The notes beneath the pieces were generated by a model. It did no database searches. It saw only the letters and a list, made by a program, of their open reading frames with translations, and had not been told where the DNA came from. The position numbers and the translations under genes were made by a program. From Agarilytica sp045430305 (GTDB lineage: Bacteria; Pseudomonadota; Gammaproteobacteria; Pseudomonadales; Cellvibrionaceae), in NCBI GenBank assembly GCA_045430305.1, contig JAILXW010000002.1, positions 806,001 through 870,000 of the forward strand: DNA of 64,000 nt, written 5' to 3'. Position 1 is the first letter of the stretch. Each line of letters starts with the position of its first letter. Of this stretch, positions 17,318 through 27,135 are shown one piece after another.

Positions 17318-20086
17318 TTAAAGCTCTGCTATTTTTTTATGTTGTTCGTTTAATTTAGATATTGCAGCAAGCGCGTCATTTAATCGGTCTCGTTCTTTTT
17401 GAACAACCTCCGTCGGGGCTTTATCAACAAACTTAGGGTTATTTAGTTTGCCTTCTAAGCGCTGAATATCTGTTTGCTGCTTATCAATTTCTTTTTGAAT
17501 GCGTGCTAGCTCTGCATCTTGATCGATCAGCCCTGCCAGCGGCACTAGAATTTCTAGGTTACTCACCAAGGTGGTTGAAGCGAGAGGGGCCTCTTCATCG
17601 GCATTTAGCCAAGTAATACTTTCTAGAGAAGCGAGCTTACGTAAAAATTGTTCGTTTTCTTTTAAACAACGTTGGTCGTTGTCGTTACCATTTTTGAAAT
17701 ACAATGGAATTTGTTTTGAGGGGGCAATACTCATTTCACCACGAACGGTACGAATACCTTCTACTACACCTTTTACCCATTCGATATCGTCGATGGCGCC
17801 TTGGTCTATGAGGGCATCATCCGCTTTCGGGTAAGCGGCTATCATAATGGTGTCGCCTTCTGCACCGGCAAACCCTTTCAGGCGTTGCCATATCTCTTCC
17901 GTGATAAACGGCATGAGAGGGTGCGCTAAGCGTAACGTTTCTTCGAGTACGCGAATTAATGTGCGGCGCGTACCGAGTTTAATTTCAGCAGAAGCGCTTT
18001 CGTCCCAAAGAACGGGTTTGGTTAACTCTAAATACCAATCGCAATAATCTTTCCAAATAAAATCGTAGAGTGCTTGGCTGGCCAAATCTAAACGATAGGT
18101 CGCGAAACCTTCTTCCACGGCTTTTTCTGCCAATTGTAGGCGTGCCCAGATCCAGCGATCAGCAGGCGATAGCTCGTAATTTTCTGTACCATCGGCGCCG
18201 GTGTCGTGCTCTTCGGTATTCATCAATACGTAGTTAGTTGCATTCCATAATTTGTTACAGAAATTACGGAAGCCTTCGATGCGGCCAACATCAAAATTAA
18301 TATCGCGGCCAGTCGATGCTAAAGAATAATAGGTGTAACGCAGGGCGTCGGTGCCGTATGAGGCAATGCCGTCGGGGAATTCTTTACGGGTTAACTTTTC
18401 TACCTTGGCTTTTAGCTTAGGCTGCATCATCCCGTAGGTGCGTTTTTGTACCAGGGTTTCAAGGTCGATGCCGTCAATCAAGTCGATGGGGTCGAGCACG
18501 TTGCCCTTTGATTTCGACATTTTTTGCCCGTGGCTATCGCGCACCAAGCCGTGTACATACACGGTGTGAAAGGGCACTTCTTTTTTGAAGTAAAGGGTTA
18601 GCATTATCATGCGTGCCACCCAGAAGAAAATAATATCGAAGCCCGTTACCAAGACAGAAGAGGGGTGAAAGGCTTTGAGCATGTCGGTGTCTTCTGGCCA
18701 ACCTAACGTGCCAAAAGTCCAAAGGCCTGAAGAAAACCAGGTGTCGAGTACGTCGTTGTCTTGGTTTAATTCAACATTCTCAGCGATATTGTTTTTTTCG
18801 CGTACGTCTTCTTCGCTGCGACCCACGTACACATTGCCTTCGGCATCGTACCAGGCTGGAATACGGTGGCCCCACCATAATTGCCGCGAGATACACCAGT
18901 CTTGAATGTCGCGCATCCAAGAGAAATACATGTTTTCGTATTGCTTGGGCACGAACTGAATTTCATCGTCTTCCACTGCGCGAATGGCTTCTTCGGCCAG
19001 TGGTTGCGTTTTTACATACCATTGGTTGGTGAGGTAGGGTTCAATCACAACGCCACTGCGTTCGCCGCGGGGTACTTTTAATGTGTGATCGACGATCTTT
19101 TCTAATAGGCCTGCGGCTTCAAAATCTGCGACGATTTGTTTGCGCGCATCAAAGCGATCCATACCTTGATATTTTTCTGGGGCGGCCTGATTGATTTTGG
19201 CGTCGTCATTGAAGATGTTGATCATGGGCAGCGCGTGACGTTGGCCCATTTCATAATCGTTAAAGTCGTGCGCGGGGGTGATTTTTACGCAGCCGGTACC
19301 AAATTCGCGATCGACGTATTCGTCAGCAATAATCGGAATTTCACGATCACACAAAGGCAGCGCAATGTTTTTACCGATCAAATCTTTGTAGCGTTCGTCT
19401 TCTGGGTGAACGGCAACTGCGGTATCACCGAGCATGGTTTCTGGTCGAGTTGTGGCAACCACTAAATGCCCCGAACCATCGGCCAGCGGGTACTTAAAAT
19501 GCCAGAGGAAACCCTTTTCTTCTTCGCTGTTTACTTCAAGGTCAGAAATTGCGGTGTGCAGTTTGGGGTCCCAATTCACCAAGCGTTTGCCACGGTAGAT
19601 TAGGTCGTCTTCATATAGGCGAATAAACACTTCTTGTACGGCCTGGTAGAAACCTTCGTCCATCGTAAAGCGTTCGCCGCTCCAGTCTGGTGAGGCGCCC
19701 AAGCGGCGCAATTGGCGAGTGATGTTGCCGCCAGACTCTTCTTTCCAATCCCAAACACGCTCAATAAATTTATCGCGCCCTAGGTCATGGCGCGTTTTGC
19801 CTTCGGAATCGAGCAAGCGCTCTACCACCATTTGTGTGGCGATACCGGCGTGGTCGGTGCCCACTTGCCATAGGGTGTTGTGGCCTTTCATTCGGTGATA
19901 GCGAACAAGGGCATCCATGATGCTTTCTTGAAAGCCGTGGCCCATGTGTAGGCTGCCAGTAACATTGGGTGGCGGAATCATGATGCAGTAAGGTTCACCT
20001 TCGCCGCTAGGTGCGAAGTAGCCCTTACTTTCCCAATTCTGGTACCACTTGGTTTCGATGTCGGAGGGTTGGTAAGTTTTTTCCAT
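17318..20086 (-). CDS. valS: Valyl-tRNA synthetase
   Basis: A 922-residue class I aminoacyl-tRNA synthetase charging tRNA-Val. The HIGH signature appears as HMGH at residues 47-50 within PPPNVTGSLHMGHGF. The CP1 editing domain follows, with motifs such as TTRPETMLGDTAVAVHP near residue 215. The KMSKS loop (GQKMSKSKGN) is near residue 523. The last 70 residues form the C-terminal coiled coil that grips tRNA. Full length for the bacterial family. holC lies upstream on the same strand with an unknown protein gene between, and a small lipoprotein gene lies just downstream. Confidence 0.97.
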   Translation of the reverse strand: MEKTYQPSDIETKWYQNWESKGYFAPSGEGEPYCIMIPPPNVTGSLHMGHGFQESIMDALVRYHRMKGHNTLWQVGTDHAGIATQMVVERLLDSEGKTRHDLGRDKFIERVWDWKEESGGNITRQLRRLGASPDWSGERFTMDEGFYQAVQEVFIRLYEDDLIYRGKRLVNWDPKLHTAISDLEVNSEEEKGFLWHFKYPLADGSGHLVVATTRPETMLGDTAVAVHPEDERYKDLIGKNIALPLCDREIPIIADEYVDREFGTGCVKITPAHDFNDYEMGQRHALPMINIFNDDAKINQAAPEKYQGMDRFDARKQIVADFEAAGLLEKIVDHTLKVPRGERSGVVIEPYLTNQWYVKTQPLAEEAIRAVEDDEIQFVPKQYENMYFSWMRDIQDWCISRQLWWGHRIPAWYDAEGNVYVGRSEEDVREKNNIAENVELNQDNDVLDTWFSSGLWTFGTLGWPEDTDMLKAFHPSSVLVTGFDIIFFWVARMIMLTLYFKKEVPFHTVYVHGLVRDSHGQKMSKSKGNVLDPIDLIDGIDLETLVQKRTYGMMQPKLKAKVEKLTRKEFPDGIASYGTDALRYTYYSLASTGRDINFDVGRIEGFRNFCNKLWNATNYVLMNTEEHDTGADGTENYELSPADRWIWARLQLAEKAVEEGFATYRLDLASQALYDFIWKDYCDWYLELTKPVLWDESASAEIKLGTRRTLIRVLEETLRLAHPLMPFITEEIWQRLKGFAGAEGDTIMIAAYPKADDALIDQGAIDDIEWVKGVVEGIRTVRGEMSIAPSKQIPLYFKNGNDNDQRCLKENEQFLRKLASLESITWLNADEEAPLASTTLVSNLEILVPLAGLIDQDAELARIQKEIDKQQTDIQRLEGKLNNPKFVDKAPTEVVQKERDRLNDALAAISKLNEQHKKIAEL

Positions 20087-20256
20087 TGAAGTCTGCGAGA
20101 GTTGGATGCTGAGTTAAGTTTTTATAGCGAAAAAGAAGCGGGATTATAACAGAGGCAGCGCACGAGTGGTGGTGCTGAAATGCTCGTTTCAAGCGTTCAA
20201 ACAAAAGCCGGGATACAGTAGTGGAACTGACTCAATGTTTTGCGTCTAGCTTTTGC

Positions 20257-21039
20257 CTAACCGGCCTGTTCGAGCTTTTGACGGAGTCGCTGTCTAAGGG
20301 TTTTTTCGATTTTGGGTAAATATTCTGCAACGAGCTCATCGATAAGCGTTTCGTTTTCTTGCGGCGCCTCTTTGCTTGTATATGGCGTGCGAGGCTTCGA
20401 CGCAGCGCTGGCCTGTATGCTCTCATCTACCTGCTGCTGGTAGAGTGATTTTTCTTTTTCCAGTTTCTGTTTGATATGACGCGGTAAGAAGGGGTTTTCT
20501 TTGACCTCAGGGCTGGCCTGGGGTGGTATTACGGTTGGTTCGATGGCGCTGGCATTATGGGGGGGTTGATCATCAGATGAATCGTTAGATTTACCTTCTT
20601 CAAACAGCGATTGTTGACCGGGTAGTACATGCATAGGGTGATCTTTATTGGTGTTTTCTGGGGTGCTTTCCGCTGCGACGTCAGGCAGCTGTGTGTCTAC
20701 TTCTGAGGTTTCCCGTGGGGGGGTGGCCGGTTCAGCATCGGTAGCGGACGTTGAGGTAGCGCTAGTTGCTGTATCAGGCGTTGAGTTGAGCACGGTGTTA
20801 TGCGAGGCAGGTGAGCTTGGTGAAGATGCTGCCGATTCGGTATCTAGCGGGTCAGATTTTAGACCTTCCGACGCCAGAGAATCGTGGATTGATTCCAGCT
20901 CTTTGAGAAGTTCTTCCCGCGATGGGTTGATAGGTTCGCTAGTCACAGTCGGTCCGGAATATGTGCCTTGTTGTTTGTTAAATCGTTGCTCAGAGCTTGT
21001 GCGTGTTAATTGGGTAGCCACGCTTTTTATAGAAAGCAT
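20257..21039 (-). CDS. Disordered protein between holC and valS
   Basis: A protein of up to 260 residues with no recognised domain. Residues 30-170 are Ser/Thr/Pro/Glu-rich and almost certainly disordered. The end (about 185-260) is helical and charged: NPFLPRHIKQKLEKE, then a final segment LVAEYLPKIEKTLRQRLRQKLEQ that resembles the C-terminal helix of similarly placed hypothetical proteins in pseudomonads. The ATG at 21039 overlaps holC by 50 bases with only a weak ribosome site, so the true start may be further in. Position between holC and valS is the main reason to think it real. Confidence 0.65.
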   Translation of the reverse strand: MLSIKSVATQLTRTSSEQRFNKQQGTYSGPTVTSEPINPSREELLKELESIHDSLASEGLKSDPLDTESAASSPSSPASHNTVLNSTPDTATSATSTSATDAEPATPPRETSEVDTQLPDVAAESTPENTNKDHPMHVLPGQQSLFEEGKSNDSSDDQPPHNASAIEPTVIPPQASPEVKENPFLPRHIKQKLEKEKSLYQQQVDESIQASAASKPRTPYTSKEAPQENETLIDELVAEYLPKIEKTLRQRLRQKLEQAG

Positions 21040-21415
21040 AGCTCACACGCGAGTTTTCTAACACTTCGTTGGCTTGAATTACCACTTCGCTTAAGCGCTT
21101 AAAGCGGCTGAACTGTGGCGGTACTTCTAAGCGTAGGTTTACCAGAACATCGTGATGCGAATCGTCGTCTTCTCCGTGACTGATCAGAACAGGCGCCTGC
21201 TCCACATGTTCATCGCCCAGCATGGCGTGAGGCACAAAAGAATCTGGTCTAAAAGACCAGAGGCTTTCATCTAACTTTCGGCTTTCTTCCTCGTTCTTAG
21301 TCGCTACCATAACGCGGTTGCCTTGGCGAACGGCCTTTTCAATTAACCGGCAGGCAAAGTGGTGCTGGGCATCCAATTGATCTTGTTTTAAAACGTAAAA
21401 ATCGATCAGTGTCAT
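20990..21415 (-). CDS. holC: DNA polymerase III chi subunit
   Basis: A 141-residue protein of the HolC family. The start TLIDFYVLKQDQ, the central AVRQGNRVMVATKNEEESRKLDESLW and the ending YAFYKKRGYPI match the family along its full length. Chi joins psi in the clamp loader and contacts single-strand binding protein at the replication fork. It is downstream of pepA by about 20 bases on the same strand, the usual pepA-holC-valS arrangement. Confidence 0.94.
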   Translation of the reverse strand: MTLIDFYVLKQDQLDAQHHFACRLIEKAVRQGNRVMVATKNEEESRKLDESLWSFRPDSFVPHAMLGDEHVEQAPVLISHGEDDDSHHDVLVNLRLEVPPQFSRFKRLSEVVIQANEVLENSRVSYAFYKKRGYPINTHKL

Positions 21416-21435
21416 GGTCAGTAAGAGTCAGAGGT

Positions 21436-22950
21436 TCAGTTGTTGAGCAGGTAATCTACAAGTAGGCTAACCGGTCTACCCGTAGCGCCTTTTCTTGCGC
21501 CACTGTGCCATGCAGTTCCGGCAATGTCGAGATGTGCCCAGGGGTATTGTTCGGTAAAGCGGGAAAGAAAACACGCTGCTGTAACACTGCCTGCTTCGCG
21601 CCCACCAATATTCGCCATATCGGCAAAATTGCTGTCGAGCTGTTTCTTGTATTCGTCCCATAAGGGCATTTGCCAGGCGCGGTCGCCTGTGCGTTCACCC
21701 GCGTCGAGTAATGACTGCGCGAGTTTTTCATTGTTGCTGTACAGACCGGTTGCGTGGCTACCGAGCGCGATCACACAGGCGCCGGTCAGCGTAGCTACAT
21801 CGACGACTGATTTAGGCTTAAAGCGTTCGGCGTAACTGAGCGCATCACATAAAACAAGGCGACCTTCTGCGTCTGTATTAAGAATCTCAATGGTCATGCC
21901 CGACATGGTAGTAACCACATCGCCAGGTTTGCTTGCGCCGCCAGAGGGCATGTTTTCTGCTGCGGCAATTATGGCCACAACGTTCACAGGTGCTTTCATT
22001 TCAAGTAGTGCTGTCATTGCACCGAAAACACTCGCTGCGCCGCACATATCAAATTTCATTTCATCCATTGTTGGGCCGGGCTTAAGGCTTATACCGCCTG
22101 TATCGAAAGTGATGCCCTTGCCAACTAGCACGTGTGGTTTGGCCTTTGCCGGGCCGTTACGATATTCCATGATGATCAGCTTGCCTTCTTCGTCACTGCC
22201 TTTGGAAACCGAGAGAAAGGCACCCATGCCGAGTTTTTCCATCTGCTTTTCGCCAAGCGCTTTCACGCTTAATTTTTGGTGTTTTGTTGCCAAAGTTTTG
22301 GCGAAGTTGGCGAGGTATTTAGGGGTGCAAATATTGCCGGGTAAATTCCCCAGTTCGCGTGCGGTGTTGATGCCACTAGCAATAGCCTTGCCTTGTGTCA
22401 CCGCGTGTTTGTTGCTGGCAGAGGTCGGTGTGACAATGGTGGTTTTCTTGAGGGACGCTCTTTTTACATCGTTTTTGGTGCTGCTCTTCGTTGTGTCGTA
22501 GGCATAGGTGGCGTATTCGCCCGCTTTGCTGAGGGTGGTGCTTAAAAGAGCATTGCTATTCGGTTCAGCATCCAAAGAAATATCGTCGGTATATACGCAC
22601 AGGTCTTTGATTGGGCGGCTTTTGGCGGCCACAAATATGGCGTTACAAGCACTGCGCCATGTCTTAGTTAAAATTTGGGTTGAGCGTGATTTACTTGGTT
22701 TGCCAAGCTGAACAAGAAGGACGCGCTCAAAGCTAGCGTCTGCTTTGGCGCTATTAAATATGAGGGTGCTTCCGGCATTGCTGTCGAGGTCTTTGTTTTT
22801 GATCGCTGCGGTAAGTTCGCCGTTGAGTGCTTTATCTGCAGTGTCTGCTGAAGCGAGAAGTGTGTTGTGCAGGGCGAAGACCACTGCGCATTGTGTTTTA
22901 TGTTTACTGATCTCGCACTTTTTCACCACAAAATCCATAGATTGCACCAT
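21436..22950 (-). CDS. pepA: Leucyl aminopeptidase (M17)
   Basis: A 504-residue cytosolic aminopeptidase of family M17 with two metal ions. The active-site segments are intact: VGKGITFDTGGISLKPG (Lys and Asp ligands) near residue 270 and NTDAEGRLVLCDAL near residue 350. The N-terminal third is the variable regulatory domain. In E. coli PepA also binds DNA and aids site-specific recombination; whether this one does is unknown. It is first in the pepA-holC-valS row and divergent from lptF across about 300 bases. Confidence 0.95.
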   Translation of the reverse strand: MVQSMDFVVKKCEISKHKTQCAVVFALHNTLLASADTADKALNGELTAAIKNKDLDSNAGSTLIFNSAKADASFERVLLVQLGKPSKSRSTQILTKTWRSACNAIFVAAKSRPIKDLCVYTDDISLDAEPNSNALLSTTLSKAGEYATYAYDTTKSSTKNDVKRASLKKTTIVTPTSASNKHAVTQGKAIASGINTARELGNLPGNICTPKYLANFAKTLATKHQKLSVKALGEKQMEKLGMGAFLSVSKGSDEEGKLIIMEYRNGPAKAKPHVLVGKGITFDTGGISLKPGPTMDEMKFDMCGAASVFGAMTALLEMKAPVNVVAIIAAAENMPSGGASKPGDVVTTMSGMTIEILNTDAEGRLVLCDALSYAERFKPKSVVDVATLTGACVIALGSHATGLYSNNEKLAQSLLDAGERTGDRAWQMPLWDEYKKQLDSNFADMANIGGREAGSVTAACFLSRFTEQYPWAHLDIAGTAWHSGARKGATGRPVSLLVDYLLNN

Positions 22951-23253
22951 ATTCTTTCGTTATTCGATTATGTATTCTTTGCCTGCATTTTATCTATGAA
23001 AGCAAAAATATTCGCTTGCCTCTAATAAACTAATTCAGTGAAAGAGACACTAAGACAAGTGTACGCTATCATGACAACTTTATTAAATTCCGTGTCTATT
23101 TCTTCTAGTTTCATCAAAGGTTTTTAACGTTTATCTGTATGGGTTTTATGGCTTCCGTTTTTACTTTGCTTCGATTCCACATTTACTCTTGTGCAGGGCT
23201 GATTGTGAAAAAGGCTAAAAGAGCGAATAGAGGCAGAATGTGAGGCCGATACA
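22951..23253. other. Divergent intergenic region pepA / lptF
   Basis: About 300 bases between the divergent pepA and lptF starts must hold promoters for both operons. I looked for sigma70 hexamers on both strands and found only isolated partial matches without good spacing. No RNA gene or open frame with a ribosome site was seen. Confidence 0.5.
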
Positions 23254-24381
23254 ATGATCGTTTTTCGTTATCTCGCGCGTGAAACGCTGACGTCGATGTT
23301 GGCAGTAAGCGTCGTGCTTTTGATGATTATTTTCAGCGCGCGTTTTGTTACTTACCTGGCCGAAGCGGCTACGGGCAAACTAGACGCGGGTGTACTACTG
23401 ATTCTCATGGCCTACAAGTCGTTGGGCTTTCTTGAACTAATTCTGCCTTTGAGCCTGTTCATCGGTATTCTTCTTTCCTACGGTCGTCTCTACCTCGACA
23501 GTGAAATGACGGTGCTCACAGCCTGTGGGGTGAGTGATCGTAAACTCTTAAGCTACACAATGATTACTACCTGTTTTGTCGCACTGATTGTGGCACTGCT
23601 GAGCTTATACCTGGCCCCAAGGGGGATTCAGGCTTCCGAACAGCTACTCGCGGAACAGCGCAACCGCACTGATTTTGAAACGCTTAAACCCGCTCGGTTT
23701 AATGAACTCGATAGTGGCCGAGGTATTAGCTATGCCGAATCGGTTAGTAAAGATAAGCAGCGTCTGAATAAGGTGTTCATTGCCGAGCTGCCAGAAGACC
23801 TCGAAGATGAAGCGCCGAGTATTTTAGTGGCCCAGTCGGGTGAAACCGTAATTGATACCGAATTCGGACAAAAGTTTCTGCTGCTTAAAAATGGTCGTCG
23901 TTACAAGGGCCGCCCAGGCGATGCGGATTATGAAGTGGTGGAGTTTGAAGAGTTTTATCAATTTCTGCCTGAGCCCGATTACGATATTGCTAAGCGTAAA
24001 GCGACAGATGGAATGTCTACCATGGCGCTTTATCAAGATGGTTCTCCTTTAGCGAAAGCGACGTTGCAGTGGCGTTTGTCTCTGCCGATATTGGTGTTGG
24101 TCGTGGGTATGTTGGCGTTTCCGCTAAGCCGCACTAAGGCCCGGCAGGGGCGCTATAACAAGCTATTTCCAGCCATTCTCATTTACATGCTTTATCTTGT
24201 TTGTCTTAATGCAGCGCGTGGGGCGATGGATAAAGGGAATGCACCGATTGATGGTCTTATATGGTGGGTACACGCAGTGTTTTTTATACTCGCGATGTTT
24301 TTGTATGCTGCCCCTGGAATATCTCTTCGTCGTCAAACTACAAAAATACGACAGGCTCAGGAGACGCATCTTGAAAGCTAG
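23254..24381 (+). CDS. lptF: LPS export ABC transporter permease LptF
   Basis: A 375-residue inner-membrane permease of the LptB2FG complex that extracts lipopolysaccharide and passes it to LptC and LptA. The pattern is typical: three membrane helices at the N-terminus (from MIVFRYLARE to about 120), a periplasmic beta-jellyroll of about 140 residues, then three C-terminal helices starting at LQWRLSLPILVLVVGMLAFPLSR. lptG follows after 15 bases, the universal arrangement. The ABC protein gene lptB is not in the window. Confidence 0.94.
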   Translation: MIVFRYLARETLTSMLAVSVVLLMIIFSARFVTYLAEAATGKLDAGVLLILMAYKSLGFLELILPLSLFIGILLSYGRLYLDSEMTVLTACGVSDRKLLSYTMITTCFVALIVALLSLYLAPRGIQASEQLLAEQRNRTDFETLKPARFNELDSGRGISYAESVSKDKQRLNKVFIAELPEDLEDEAPSILVAQSGETVIDTEFGQKFLLLKNGRRYKGRPGDADYEVVEFEEFYQFLPEPDYDIAKRKATDGMSTMALYQDGSPLAKATLQWRLSLPILVLVVGMLAFPLSRTKARQGRYNKLFPAILIYMLYLVCLNAARGAMDKGNAPIDGLIWWVHAVFFILAMFLYAAPGISLRRQTTKIRQAQETHLES

Positions 24382-24396
24382 AGTGGGTGCAACACG

Positions 24397-25458
24397 GTGA
24401 GGCAGCTTAACAAGTACATTGCTAAATCTGTTTGGAGTGCCATCGTTGGCGTACTTCTGGTGATTGTGTGCCTAGATATGATCTCTGCGTTAGTCGATGA
24501 GCTCGGTAACCTTAAACAGGGGTATGGCTTTTCAGAGGCAATGACGTACGTCTTATTGGGGCTTCCTTCTAGTATTTATCGGTATCTTCCCTTGTCTTCC
24601 TTGGTAGGTTGCTTGATTGGGCTGGGCGTGCTCGCCAGTTCTAGTGAGTTAGTGGTTATGCGCGCGGCGGGGGTTTCCATTAATCAAATTATCTGGTCTA
24701 TCTTTCGGCCTGTCTTTGCCTTCATTTTGTTTGGCGCTTTCATCGGTGAGTATATAGCGCCATACAGCGATCAATATGCAGACTCTCGCCGAGCGCTAGC
24801 GCAAGGGCATAAGCGCGCGTTACAAAGCGAGCAGGGGGTCTGGAATCGAGAGGGTAACGAGTTCATGCACTTTAACGCTGTGCTACCCAACGGCAAACTC
24901 TACGGTGTAACCCGTTTTCGTTTTGATGATGCCGGTAACTTAAGTGAGGCGCGCTTTGTGGAGTCGGCCATTTATCAGGGCGACCACTGGTTTGAACAGA
25001 ATGTTGCAGTGTCTAAATTCGCTCAAGACCGAATAGAAAAAAGCACGCAGCCAAATGGCCGTTGGGAATCTGAAGTGTCACCTTCGCTACTTAATGTGTT
25101 GGTATTAAAAGCCGATGACTTACCCATGTCGCGCTTATATGACTATTCAAACTATCTCGATAAGCAGAATCTAGAATCTAGTGAATACCGTCTAGCGTTC
25201 TGGCGTAAAGCCTTACAGCCCTTAGCCACGTTGAGTCTGGTGATGATTGCCATCTCTTTTATTCTCGGCCCTCTAAGGCAGGTGACGATGGGCTTTAGAG
25301 TGTTTGTGGGGGTGATCGTTGGTTTGGTCTTTCAAATGAGCCAGCGTTTACTCGGGCCTTCCAGTATTATTTGGGGTTTCTCGCCTGCCCTGGCGGTGCT
25401 AATACCCATCATTATCTGCTTTTTAATCGGCTTTGTTTTGGTGCGCCGTGCACGCTAG
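24397..25458 (+). CDS. lptG: LPS export ABC transporter permease LptG
   Basis: A 353-residue partner of LptF with the same fold: three N-terminal helices, a periplasmic jellyroll around 130-260 (GVWNREGNEFMHFN lies in it), and three C-terminal helices. The N-terminal RQLNKYIAKSVW and the LSSLVGCLIGLGVLA stretch are typical of LptG. The start is GTG at 24397, the first codon giving the family N-terminus. Its stop is 11 bases from the stop of the convergent RDD gene. Confidence 0.94.
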   Translation: MRQLNKYIAKSVWSAIVGVLLVIVCLDMISALVDELGNLKQGYGFSEAMTYVLLGLPSSIYRYLPLSSLVGCLIGLGVLASSSELVVMRAAGVSINQIIWSIFRPVFAFILFGAFIGEYIAPYSDQYADSRRALAQGHKRALQSEQGVWNREGNEFMHFNAVLPNGKLYGVTRFRFDDAGNLSEARFVESAIYQGDHWFEQNVAVSKFAQDRIEKSTQPNGRWESEVSPSLLNVLVLKADDLPMSRLYDYSNYLDKQNLESSEYRLAFWRKALQPLATLSLVMIAISFILGPLRQVTMGFRVFVGVIVGLVFQMSQRLLGPSSIIWGFSPALAVLIPIIICFLIGFVLVRRAR

Positions 25459-25469
25459 TGTAGTTTGAG

Positions 25470-25967
25470 TTAACTCTTTCCCTTTTTTTTCTTTGACTCT
25501 TTTTCTGTTTTTGGTAGCTGAACAACTTTGGTTGCGCTGGCTAGATCATGCCAGGCCATTTTGTTTGGGTGAAATAAGCACCATAAATAGCCAAGGCCAC
25601 ACGCGGCCACAGAAACAGGGGCGCTTAATATACGCAGCATAATGTGTTTGCTACCGAGCGGTGTTGCGTCAGTTGTGACGAGCTTTAATCGCCAAGCACG
25701 CATGCCGACGGTTTGCCCTGCGCGGTACCAGAAAAACCAGTAAAAAAGAGCGATACAGGCGAGCCAGCCAATGCCAAACCAGGGGCCATTTTGCATGGGC
25801 GCATAGTCGCCGCTATCTTCCACGCCAAAAATATTCACCATAACAATAGTTGCAGTGGCAGCGTAACCCATGCTCAATGCGAGCAAAATAAACAAATCGT
25901 ATACCAAAGAAAAAAGTCGTTTAAGGAGTGTCGCGGTGGGCGGGGCGGAAGGATCGTTGCTGCTCAA
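25470..25967 (-). CDS. RDD-domain membrane protein
   Basis: A 165-residue inner-membrane protein of the RDD family, named for conserved Arg and Asp residues. Three membrane segments are visible (about 17-40, 55-72 and 105-128), with the signature GQTVGMRAWRLKLVTTD in the middle. The tail is Lys-rich and cytoplasmic. RDD proteins are poorly understood; some aid ion or pH tolerance. It is convergent with lptG and has no clear partner. Confidence 0.85.
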   Translation of the reverse strand: MSSNDPSAPPTATLLKRLFSLVYDLFILLALSMGYAATATIVMVNIFGVEDSGDYAPMQNGPWFGIGWLACIALFYWFFWYRAGQTVGMRAWRLKLVTTDATPLGSKHIMLRILSAPVSVAACGLGYLWCLFHPNKMAWHDLASATKVVQLPKTEKESKKKKGKS

Positions 25968-26074
25968 GAGAAATACTCGCTGAATGAAACTGGCGGCATT
26001 CTAAATCAAAGTAGCGTGCGGCAAAAGCCTGATGAAATTATTGAGGCTGTATGGGCTTGTGTGACTGCGTGAGA

Positions 26075-26599
26075 CTAGTTAAAGCGGTAGCGGAATTGAA
26101 CGCGGAAGTTGTCATCCGATAGTTTGAAGTGGTAGTTAGATAGATCCGCGAATTGAGAATATCCGAGCTCATGTTTTTGTGGAAGTAAATTATCTCTTAG
26201 GCTTTTTATACCCTTACTGCGTGAGGCTTTATAGGTCGTCATAATAGACTTACGCAGATAGCGACGTATTGCTGCAGCACCCGAGTAGGAATGTGTTTTT
26301 TCGTCTAATAGCCAGCGGTTATTTAGAAGGCGTTGGCTCATGCCCATGGAAGAATCGCGCTCGGCAGCAGCAGCCAAGAAAAGTGTTTCGTTGTCCATTA
26401 AGCGCGTTGGTAAAATACGCATTTTTTTGAAGTCGTTAGATTCAATTCCATACTCTTCATAGCCTTCGAGAAAAAACGCATTGTCTGCCAAAGCGAACTG
26501 CGAACAAACACTTAGTAGAGCGCCTAAGAGCAGGTGCTTACTAAGGCTTTCGCCTCGGCGCTTTATGCGCGTCTTATTTCGCAGTGCAACAAACATCAT
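26075..26599 (-). CDS. Unknown secreted protein
   Basis: A 174-residue protein with a basic N-terminus and a signal peptide ending near LADNAFF (about residue 40). The middle is helical and Arg/Lys-rich. The C-terminal part ends in NFRVQFRYRFN, alternating aromatic and basic residues with a final Asn, like an edge strand of an outer-membrane protein but too short for a barrel. I do not recognise the family. The signal peptide and good codon structure support it as real. Confidence 0.65.
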   Translation of the reverse strand: MMFVALRNKTRIKRRGESLSKHLLLGALLSVCSQFALADNAFFLEGYEEYGIESNDFKKMRILPTRLMDNETLFLAAAAERDSSMGMSQRLLNNRWLLDEKTHSYSGAAAIRRYLRKSIMTTYKASRSKGIKSLRDNLLPQKHELGYSQFADLSNYHFKLSDDNFRVQFRYRFN

Positions 26600-27135
26600 G
26601 AATTACCTCTTTCCATATACACATTATGGCGTAATGGCCGAAAAAGATACTGTGAACTGGTGTTGCCTTAATAGATCATTTTGGTATGGGGGCAGCGTGA
26701 AACACGTTCAAAAGTGTCGCTTAAAATTGCATTAAATCGATACGCCTATTCAGGGTATGATTTTCTAGGTAAGGAGACACTTACAAAAGCGTTAGAAGAA
26801 AAAGAACTATATCGCTTTTATATTTAAAGAAAGTATTGAACGTGTTGCTGAATGATAAAAAAAGTCTAACTTAAATTTTCTATATATCGATACGGTCTAA
26901 TTTTTTATAAAAAAAACAAAAGAATCAATTGTTAATGAAATAACTTGAAAGTATATAGCGGGGCTTTGGGGCGTTAAAATTATTTGATTTGTGGTTTTTA
27001 ACGAAACTAATATGAAGATGGTTAAAGGGTGTATAGATTTAATCGAATTTAAAGTTTATATGAAAAACCCCCTTTTATTTAAGAAAAGTATTAAAGGTTT
27101 TATGTTGTTTTTAAATAAAAAACATTTTTATGTTT
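26600..27135. other. AT-rich intergenic region
   Basis: About 535 bases of markedly AT-rich DNA between two minus-strand genes. The only longer frame (26991-27194, plus strand) has no ribosome site, runs into the 3' end of the cyclase gene and has composition expected by chance. An A/T-only hairpin, AAAAACAT with ATGTTTTT at 27118-27137, overlaps the cyclase stop codon and could weakly end that transcript. I see no RNA gene. It may hold the promoter of the 26075-26599 gene. Confidence 0.5.

Noticed and set aside
21890..22501. 203-codon frame antisense to pepA
   Set aside because: The sense strand encodes an intact, full-length PepA with all motifs; the antisense frame has no recognisable domain.
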